Shown piece after piece: positions 1 through 5,026 of a DNA stretch of 12,005 bases. The position numbers and the translations under genes are program-made. The number at the start of each line of letters is the position of its first letter. The stretch's first letter is position 1. Where the stretch lies: contig CATVZP010000058.1 of NCBI GenBank assembly GCA_958348565.1, forward strand, positions 1 through 12,005, read 5' to 3'. Below the pieces are notes generated by a model. That model was not told the origin of the DNA. It was given only the letters and a program-made list of their open reading frames with translations, and ran no database searches. This stretch comes from an uncultured Collinsella sp. GTDB lineage: Bacteria; Actinomycetota; Coriobacteriia; Coriobacteriales; Coriobacteriaceae.

Positions 1-49
1 CGGTTTTTGGTGCCGGCTGTTGGGGGTTCGAATCCCTCCGTCCCAGCCA
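1..49 (+). tRNA. tRNA-Gln(UUG), 3' part, truncated by window edge
   Basis: The window opens inside the anticodon stem. The anticodon loop is at 5-11, with U33 at 6 and anticodon TTG at 7-9, which reads CAA (Gln). The 3' half of the anticodon stem is 12-16 and the variable loop is a short 5 nt (17-21). The T arm is 22-38 with loop TTCGAAT, the acceptor strand CGTCCCA is 39-45, the discriminator is G46, and CCA is encoded at 47-49. The implied 5' acceptor strand starts with U1, so the top pair is U1-A72, and with G73 this is typical of glutamine tRNAs. Position 37 is G. The short variable loop rules out serine or leucine tRNAs. The D arm and 5' end lie outside the window. Confidence 0.9.
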
Positions 50-58
50 TTAAAACTG

Positions 59-95
59 AGCGCCCTGAGCCCATAACGGCCCAGGGCGCTTTCTT
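59..95 (+). terminator. Intrinsic terminator after tRNA-Gln
   Basis: A perfect 9-bp stem AGCGCCCTG (59-67) / CAGGGCGCT (82-90) with a 14-nt loop is followed by TTCTT (91-95). It begins 10 nt after the CCA end of the tRNA, so it most likely ends the tRNA transcript. Confidence 0.75.
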
Positions 96-104
96 GTGGA
101 CAAG

Positions 105-121
105 CGGAGGGATTCGAACCC
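105..121 (-). repeat. Inverted 17-nt copy of the tRNA T-arm/acceptor sequence
   Basis: Positions 105-121 are the exact reverse complement of 24-40, which covers most of the T arm and the first acceptor bases of the tRNA. The match stops abruptly at both ends. Read on the minus strand, the flanks do not complete an acceptor stem with CCA, and the T-stem partner is imperfect. This is therefore a fragment, not a second tRNA gene. It may be a degenerate tRNA remnant or part of the intergenic repeat that follows. Confidence 0.6.
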
Positions 122-148
122 ACAAGGGTGCGGAGCCGAGGAAACGCG

Positions 149-184
149 AAGGCGCCCCAGGCCCATTAGGACCAAGGGCGCCTT
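149..184. repeat. GC-rich hairpin in the intergenic repeat region
   Basis: A perfect 9-bp stem AAGGCGCCC (149-157) / GGGCGCCTT (176-184) can be extended inward by GG/CC pairs at 160-161/172-173 and CC/GG pairs at 163-164/169-170. There is no T-run on either side, so it is a weak terminator candidate. Its core resembles the tRNA terminator hairpin at 59-90. Confidence 0.6.
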
Positions 185-242
185 ACATCTAGAAAATATC
201 AGCCCAGTTCCGAAAAGCGAGCCGCTTGCGACAACCAAGTGC

Positions 243-375
243 CGCGTGGCCCCGGCGGGCCGGGCATTAAGTTTGTCGCGAGTTCCGCACGCAAAGAAGG
301 CCACTTAATGTGGCCTTCGTCTTGCGCAGGACTGTAGAGCAGCAAACTTAATGCCCGGCCCGCCGGGGCCACGCG
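243..375. repeat. 33-bp perfect inverted repeat with nested hairpin
   Basis: Positions 243-275 and 343-375 are exact reverse complements over 33 bp, from CGCGTGGCC at the outer end to TTAAGTTTG at the inner end. They are separated by 67 nt. The loop carries its own hairpin (296-318) with a further CGCAA/TTGCG outer pairing (290-294/322-326). The right arm ends 3 bp before the stop codon of the Toprim gene. No target duplication is visible at the ends. The structure fits a REP/MITE-like interspersed element or a very large terminator or cruciform. It encodes no credible protein. Confidence 0.85.
293..318 (-). terminator. Hairpin terminator downstream of the Toprim-protein gene
   Basis: Read on the minus strand, the stem GAAGGCCAC / GTGGCCTTC (9 bp, loop ATTAA) is followed by TTTGCG. 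It lies 60-85 nt past the stop codon at 379, inside the loop of the large inverted repeat. The T-run is short, so efficiency is uncertain. The surrounding 33-bp stem would add to any block of transcription. Confidence 0.5.
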
Positions 376-378
376 TCC

Positions 379-2538
379 CTAGTTGTTCAGCATGCGGTCG
401 AAGCTTCCCGAGTCGCCATCCCGATAGTCGGCGGTCATCAGAATCTCCTGCGGAATGCGTCCGCCCTCACGCAGCACGTTGCGGAACTGCACGCGCGTAA
501 CCATGGGCAGATCCTTGATCGTCGCCGCCAGGTTCTGCGGCACGCCCTGGTTGGCAGCCGCGGGCTCGCACGCGCCGCCGGCCTTCACGCGGCGCTTATG
601 CTCGGCAAGCATGGCGCGATACATTCCGGCATGCAGGCGAATCTCAACGACGTTGGCGTTGCGGGCCTGCTCGACGATGCGCGCACCCTCGCGATCGATG
701 TCGCCCACGTAGTAGATATAGGTAAAGCGATAGCCGATCTCGGCCAGGTAATCATCCAGTGCGTGCGAGACGCTCGCCTTGCAGCCGCCGCCAAAGATTA
801 CGCCGCCCACCTTGGTACCAAAGAGCTTGGCATGTTTACGTCCGCGCAGGAGCTTGACGATCTCGTCATAGGTATCCAGGTTCTCGACCATAATGAACGG
901 CTTGTCGGCGCCCAGCGTAAAGAAGCCCGTAAAGTGCACCGGACGGTTAGGGGCGACCTTAATCGCCTGCATGCTGATGCCCTTTTCGGTCATACGCCTG
1001 ATCAGGCGCTCGCCATGCTTGCCGTCAAAAGCCTTTTCGTCATTGAAAATCTGGTAGGCGCGCTGGCGGCGCGAGGCAACCGGAGTATCGGCACCGCGGT
1101 TTTGCTCGACCCAAGCCTGGATGATTGCGATTTCCTCGGCAATCTTGCGATTGGACATCTCGTTGTGCTGGGCGCGCTGTGGAGCTTTCTTGCCGTCCTT
1201 GCCCTCGACCTTAACGATCTGGGTCTGCTGATCCTTAATTTTGGAGAGCGCCGTGGGCGTGGGGACGACCTTGAGCAGCTGCCTGCCCAGAACGCGGGCC
1301 AGGGCAAACGCCGAAACCTCGCCATGGGTAGTCGACTCAGTCTGCTGGGCAGCCGTATCTGCTGCGGCAGACTCGGGCTTCTTCTGAGACTTGCGCTTAG
1401 AATCGCCTTGGGCATTGCGCTCACGTTTCGAAGATGACGTCTGCTTCTGCGAACGCTCGGGCTTGCTCTCCTTCGCCGGCTGACGCTTGGGCTGCTCCAT
1501 CGGAGCATCCACCTTCGCATCTTCGTCGCGCGGCGCCACATTCTCGGCGGCATCCTGAGCGTTAGAGCCGCGACCGCCACGATGACGACGGCGGCGAGGC
1601 TTGCTCGAAGTACCCTCCCCCGTCTGTTCAACCGCAGGCTGCTGGCCCTGAGTCTCCGTATCGGACGCAGCCTGCTCATCAACAGGCTTCTGTTCACAGA
1701 CTTCCGACTCGGCAGGCTTCACGGCCTTCTCGGCCCGCACCTCCGGAACCTGACTAACCTTCTCCTGACGCTTTACGGGATACGCGCGACCTGCAAAGCC
1801 GCGACCGGGACGACACGAGTCTGAGGCCTTCTTGGCCGTTTTCTCAGAATCGTCTACAACCTCAGCAGCCTCTTCGGCCTCGCGCGCAGCATCCTGCTGC
1901 TCGGCCTTAAAATGCGCACCGCGACGACGCTTGGGTTCCTGAGGCTCAGCGGACTTTTGCTCTTTCACAGGCTCCTGCGGCTCGGCGACAGGCTCGTTCT
2001 CGACAACCTCGGTAACGGCCCCATCCTTTTGAGCCACAGCACGACGGAAGCGTTCCTGTTGGGCGCGGCGCTGAGCATCACGCTTTCCGCCTCCGCCAAA
2101 GCCGCCTCGACCCGCCTTGGCGGTAAAGGCACGCACGACATGCTCATCGAGCAGCTCGTCAGTATCGATATGCTCACGCGGGGCAACTTCTTCCGCAGCA
2201 GGAACCTCAACGGAATCCTCGACAGGCTGCTCCTGGGCATCATGAATCTCGGCATTGATGGTATAGAACGCCGGGCGGCCGTTAATGCCGCTGCCCTCGA
2301 TCTTGGTCACGATCTTTGCCGCGATAAGCTCATCGCGCATCGCCTTGGTATCGCACTCCTTATCCACGGAGCGAAAAATCTGTGCCAGCGCGCTCGACTT
2401 GATCTTGAGTGCCTTGCGGCAGAGCAGGTCGTAGGCAACCAGCTTGGCCCGCTCGGCAGAAAGCGACGTTTGTCCGCTCAGACGCTCAGCCAGAGCATCG
2501 ACATTTTGTTGGTTATCGGAATATACCGTCTTGGCCAC
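379..2538 (-). CDS. JetD-like Toprim-domain protein with long disordered linker (orphan)
   Basis: This is a 719-residue protein starting at GTG 2538. An AAAGG ribosome site lies 6 nt upstream; longer in-frame starts lack one. Residues 1-100 look like a winged-helix DNA-binding domain. Residues about 101-405 are low-complexity, rich in E, K, R, Q, A and P, with glycine/arginine patches near 143-152 and 315-324. Residues about 460-645 hold a conserved block: a QRAYQIFNDEK-type motif near 492-502, VENLD with E552, and GDIDREG with D613 and D615. E plus DxD is the metal-binding set of Toprim nucleases. The spacing and the FNDEK motif resemble the C-terminal domain of JetD, the DNA-cleaving subunit of Wadjet anti-plasmid systems (family knowledge). 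No JetA/B/C gene is nearby, so function is open: nuclease, topoisomerase-like or RNA-linked. Homology is recalled, not searched. The gene is likely monocistronic. Confidence 0.75.
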   Translation of the reverse strand: MAKTVYSDNQQNVDALAERLSGQTSLSAERAKLVAYDLLCRKALKIKSSALAQIFRSVDKECDTKAMRDELIAAKIVTKIEGSGINGRPAFYTINAEIHDAQEQPVEDSVEVPAAEEVAPREHIDTDELLDEHVVRAFTAKAGRGGFGGGGKRDAQRRAQQERFRRAVAQKDGAVTEVVENEPVAEPQEPVKEQKSAEPQEPKRRRGAHFKAEQQDAAREAEEAAEVVDDSEKTAKKASDSCRPGRGFAGRAYPVKRQEKVSQVPEVRAEKAVKPAESEVCEQKPVDEQAASDTETQGQQPAVEQTGEGTSSKPRRRRHRGGRGSNAQDAAENVAPRDEDAKVDAPMEQPKRQPAKESKPERSQKQTSSSKRERNAQGDSKRKSQKKPESAAADTAAQQTESTTHGEVSAFALARVLGRQLLKVVPTPTALSKIKDQQTQIVKVEGKDGKKAPQRAQHNEMSNRKIAEEIAIIQAWVEQNRGADTPVASRRQRAYQIFNDEKAFDGKHGERLIRRMTEKGISMQAIKVAPNRPVHFTGFFTLGADKPFIMVENLDTYDEIVKLLRGRKHAKLFGTKVGGVIFGGGCKASVSHALDDYLAEIGYRFTYIYYVGDIDREGARIVEQARNANVVEIRLHAGMYRAMLAEHKRRVKAGGACEPAAANQGVPQNLAATIKDLPMVTRVQFRNVLREGGRIPQEILMTADYRDGDSGSFDRMLNN

Positions 2539-2549
2539 GGGGCCCCTTT

Positions 2550-2574
2550 CATATGCACACATATACGTCCATAT
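2550..2574 (-). promoter_or_regulatory. Three ATATG boxes at exact 10-bp period upstream of the Toprim gene
   Basis: On the minus strand ATATG occurs three times, at plus-strand positions 2550-2554, 2560-2564 and 2570-2574. They repeat every 10 bp, on one face of the helix, directly before the ribosome site (2543-2549) and over the candidate -10. This could be an operator or a phased flexible tract. No known regulator is assigned. Confidence 0.35.
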
Positions 2575-2602
2575 GGTACAACGCGCGCCGCCATCCACGC
2601 AA
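2573..2602 (-). promoter_or_regulatory. Weak sigma70-like promoter candidate for the Toprim gene
   Basis: Minus strand: -35 TTGCGT (2602-2597), an 18-bp spacer, then -10 TACCAT (2578-2573). The -10 matches 4 of 6 consensus positions and the -35 about 3. It sits between the cstA terminator and the GTG start, so some promoter is expected here, but this exact choice is tentative. Confidence 0.3.
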
Positions 2603-2638
2603 AACATCTGCGAGAACACCCCGACATCACCCGTCTTT

Positions 2639-2678
2639 ACAAAAAAGGCCGGGCCCGCGTTCTGCGGACCCGGCCTTT
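2639..2678 (-). terminator. Intrinsic terminator of cstA
   Basis: Minus strand: a 15-position stem (2678-2664 with 2658-2644) contains one mismatch (2654/2668) and a 5-nt loop. It has an AAAGGCCGGG / CCCGGCCTTT core and is followed by a run of T to about 2641 and then GT. It begins 40 nt after the cstA stop codon and separates cstA from the Toprim gene. Confidence 0.9.
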
Positions 2679-2717
2679 CCGAGTCATAGAGATGGAAGAT
2701 CCAATCCGTCCGATCGG

Positions 2718-4607
2718 CTAAGCCTTGGCGGCCTCAGCGTCGGCAGGAGCCTCGGCGGCAGCAGCGCGACCATACTCGGCCTTGCCCATCTCGGACCACT
2801 CGGGCTCCTCGTCGGGCATGGAGCCGGCCTCCTTGCCGAAGAACTCCTTGAGGCAGTTGACGGCAACGATGAGGCCCAGGACCATCAGCAGGACGGCAAA
2901 GACGAGCTGCAGGCCCTTGGTGGCGGCGACGGAGACGGCAGCCGTGGTGGCGGTAGCCGGGATGGTACCGAAGAAGCCGTAGGCCTGGACGGCGGTCATG
3001 CAGCCCATGGCGCTCTGGACCAGCGAGGTGAAGGTGCAGCAGAGCAGGAAGACGACGGGCACGTAGAGCATCCAACCCTTGCGGCCGGTGCACTTGCAGA
3101 ACACGGCGAGGGTGATCATGGTCATACCGCCGAGCAGCTGGTTGGAAGCACCAAAGAGCGGCCAGATGTTGGCATAGCCACCAAAAGCGAGGGCGAGACC
3201 AGGAAGCAGGGTGACAATCGTGGCGAACCAGGGGTTGCCGAGGACCTTCATGTAGCCGGCCTTGGACTCGATGGCCAGGGCGTCGTTGGTCTGGGCAAAG
3301 AACTCAGAGAACGAAGTGCGGGCGATGCGGGCGACGGCGTCGAGCGAGGTCAGGGCCAGAGCGGAGACGTTCATGGTCATGAAGACGGTAGCGAGCGTGC
3401 CGTCAACACCGAAGGCCTGCATACCGCGGGAGATGCCAGCGGCGAAGATCTGGAACGGGGTGGAAGCGACACCGGCGTTGAGGGCGCCAGTACCGGCGGT
3501 GTTCATATCGGAGAACATGATGCCGGCGACGATGATGGCAAGGATGCCGACGAAGGACTCGACGATCATGGCGCCGTAACCGACCTTGACGGCGTCCTGC
3601 TCCTTCTCGACCTGCTTAGAGGAGGTACCGGAAGAAACGAGGCTGTGGAAACCGGAGAGAGCACCGCAAGCAACGGAGACAAACAGGACCGGGAACATCA
3701 TGCCGGAGGCAGTGGAGAAGCCGGTAAAGACCGGAGCGGTGATAGTGGCCTGACCGTTGACGCCCAGGACGACGATGCCGAGGACAGCGCAGACGATCAT
3801 GACGATCATCATGATGGAAGTGAGGTAGTCACGCGGAGTCTTGAGCATCTGGATGGGCATAGCGCCAGCGAAGACCAGGTAGACCATGACGACGGCGAAC
3901 CACTGGAACTTATCCAGGTAGACCGGGAACTGCATACCGACGGCGAACATGAGAACCATGAGGACCACGCCGGTGATGAACTCGGCAGCGCCGGTGAGGT
4001 TGAACTTCTTCTGGGCCCAACCAAAGGCGATAGCGACGAAGGTGAACAGGATGGAGATGGTACCAGCGCAGCCGGCGGCATAGGACTTGGTGAAGTCGAT
4101 GGCACCGGTAGCAGCACCAGAAGCGTCAACGGCCGGGGTGAACATGAACGTCTTGCAGACCATGTCGGTGAAGGCGGCGATGACAATGATGCAGAACAGC
4201 CAGCAGAACAGCAGGAACAGGCGACGGCCGGTCTTGCCGATGTACTTCTCGATGAGCTGAGCGAGCGACTTGCCGTTGTTCTTCATCGAGGCGTACAGGG
4301 CGCCAAAGTCGTGGACGGCGCCAAAGAAGATGCCGCCGACGAGGACCCAGAGCACGACGGGCAGCCAGCCAAAGGCCATGGCGACGATCGTACCCGTAAC
4401 AGGGCCAGCACCGCAGATCGAGCTGAACTGGTGCGAGAACGCGGTGAAGGCGGAGACGGGCGAGAAGCTGTTGCCGTCCTTCATGCGCTTGGCCGGCGTG
4501 AGGGCCTCTTTGTCAACGCCCCACTTGTTGGCCAGCCATCGGCCATAGCCCAGATAGCCGCAGGCGAGCACCGCCGCGGCCACAACCATGAGCAAAACTC
4601 CGTTCAT
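2718..4607 (-). CDS. cstA: Carbon starvation protein CstA family transporter
   Basis: A 629-residue polytopic inner-membrane protein with many hydrophobic segments. Family marks in order are SSICGAGPVTG near 62-72, GAVHDFGAL near 96-104, SGFHSLVSSGTSSKQ near 318-332 and WPLFGASNQLLGG near 482-494. The tail after about 592 is cytoplasmic, acidic and alanine-rich. CstA/BtsT proteins take up pyruvate and, by older genetics, peptides during carbon limitation (family knowledge). It is somewhat shorter than the E. coli protein of about 700 residues, as in many Gram-positive relatives. The start is ATG 4607 with an excellent AGGAGG (4620-4615) 7 nt upstream. Codons are strongly G/C-ending, which suggests high expression. 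The gene stands alone between its own leader and terminator. The exact substrate in this organism cannot be read from sequence. Confidence 0.95.
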   Translation of the reverse strand: MNGVLLMVVAAAVLACGYLGYGRWLANKWGVDKEALTPAKRMKDGNSFSPVSAFTAFSHQFSSICGAGPVTGTIVAMAFGWLPVVLWVLVGGIFFGAVHDFGALYASMKNNGKSLAQLIEKYIGKTGRRLFLLFCWLFCIIVIAAFTDMVCKTFMFTPAVDASGAATGAIDFTKSYAAGCAGTISILFTFVAIAFGWAQKKFNLTGAAEFITGVVLMVLMFAVGMQFPVYLDKFQWFAVVMVYLVFAGAMPIQMLKTPRDYLTSIMMIVMIVCAVLGIVVLGVNGQATITAPVFTGFSTASGMMFPVLFVSVACGALSGFHSLVSSGTSSKQVEKEQDAVKVGYGAMIVESFVGILAIIVAGIMFSDMNTAGTGALNAGVASTPFQIFAAGISRGMQAFGVDGTLATVFMTMNVSALALTSLDAVARIARTSFSEFFAQTNDALAIESKAGYMKVLGNPWFATIVTLLPGLALAFGGYANIWPLFGASNQLLGGMTMITLAVFCKCTGRKGWMLYVPVVFLLCCTFTSLVQSAMGCMTAVQAYGFFGTIPATATTAAVSVAATKGLQLVFAVLLMVLGLIVAVNCLKEFFGKEAGSMPDEEPEWSEMGKAEYGRAAAAEAPADAEAAKA

Positions 4608-4641
4608 TACATTTCCTCCTCTAAAAAGAACTACTCAGACA

Positions 4642-4681
4642 TAAAAAATGAGGGCCGTCGGTTGCGCTCGACGGCCCTCAT
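4642..4681 (-). terminator. Intrinsic terminator in the cstA leader (probable attenuator)
   Basis: Minus strand: a perfect 13-bp stem ATGAGGGCCGTCG / CGACGGCCCTCAT (4681-4669 with 4660-4648), loop 8 nt, is followed by TTTTT and then A. It lies between the likely cstA promoter and the cstA ribosome site at 4615-4620. Transcripts that do not avoid it should stop before cstA. It could instead end readthrough from the tsa operon. On the plus strand no T-run follows. Confidence 0.85.
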
Positions 4682-4684
4682 CTT

Positions 4685-4769
4685 CATCAGCCGCCCGTTA
4701 TCGTACGGGCTAGCTGTATGTGCTAACCCGCATCAGATAATTACTACGCTGATAATGTTTAGCTGATGC
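4685..4769 (-). promoter_or_regulatory. cstA leader with mutually exclusive hairpins
   Basis: In the cstA leader RNA, hairpin A pairs 4722-4730 with 4706-4714 (9 bp with one G-U). Hairpin B pairs 4705-4710 with 4693-4698 (6 bp). They share 4706-4710, so they exclude each other. Separately, 4763-4769 can pair with 4730-4736 (7 bp). The overlapping segment 4762-4768 can instead pair with 4685-4691 (7 bp), next to the terminator. Such switching pairings upstream of an intrinsic terminator suggest a riboswitch, protein-binding attenuator or antiterminator. I do not recognise a known riboswitch class, and no leader peptide is evident. Confidence 0.45.
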
Positions 4770-4801
4770 GTGAACATGTCTGAGAAATCCTCTTCAATCA
4801 T

Positions 4802-4830
4802 GATGTGAACGATCCGTGCGTGTTCACATC
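4802..4830. promoter_or_regulatory. Inverted repeat GATGTGAAC-N11-GTTCACATC, operator or leader hairpin
   Basis: Perfect 9-bp arms at 4802-4810 and 4822-4830 are separated by 11 bp. A third GTGAAC half-site lies at 4770-4775, 35 bp from the equivalent base in the first arm. The repeat starts about 12 bp downstream of the expected transcription start. It could be an operator for a dimeric regulator, or the first hairpin of the leader RNA. The TGTGA/TCACA cores recall CRP-like sites, but the spacing is wider than the usual 6 bp. Confidence 0.5.
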
Positions 4831-4848
4831 CCCCAGTGGATGAAAAGG

Positions 4849-4877
4849 AGTATGAAACTTTAGTTGCCTAAAGTCAA
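4849..4877 (-). promoter_or_regulatory. Sigma70-like promoter of cstA
   Basis: Minus strand: -35 TTGACT (4877-4872), a 17-bp spacer, then -10 CATACT (4854-4849). The -35 matches 5 of 6 consensus positions and the -10 matches 4. The sequence just upstream is A/T-rich. Transcription would start near 4842, giving a leader of about 235 nt before the cstA ATG. Confidence 0.6.
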
Positions 4878-5026
4878 CGCAAATATGTAATGAATTTTCA
4901 ACTTTTTTTGAATTTCTCGGTATAAAACGCCACTGACCTCGGACTTTACCCAACAAAAGTTTTTGCATGAGAGATGCCCCCGAGAGCGGCGGGAGCCGGG
5001 CAGCGCCGGGGACCGCACCCGTACGA

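Noticed and set aside
1..49. tRNA-Ser or tRNA-Leu, judged from the bases before the T arm
   Set aside because: The bases fold as an anticodon arm with TTG and a 5-nt variable loop, so a long variable arm is not needed, and U1/G73 fit glutamine.
96..190. A second, minus-strand tRNA gene
   Set aside because: Only a T-arm-like 17-mer is present. The T-stem is mismatched and no acceptor, anticodon or D arm can be formed around it.
7..308. Short open frames on both strands across the tRNA end and the intergenic repeat
   Set aside because: They run through the tRNA, its terminator and the inverted repeats. Similar translations of tRNA-like repeats are a common source of false proteins.
2409..4766. 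A 785-codon open frame on the plus strand, opposite cstA
   Set aside because: Its product is an implausible run of G, D, E and H with no domain. It lies antisense to cstA, whose G/C-ending codons remove stops on the other strand. It also crosses the cstA terminator and leader.
4802..4830. A classical CRP or FNR site
   Set aside because: The arms contain TGTGA-like cores, but the 11-bp centre is too wide for the usual 16-22-bp site, so only an unnamed inverted repeat is claimed.
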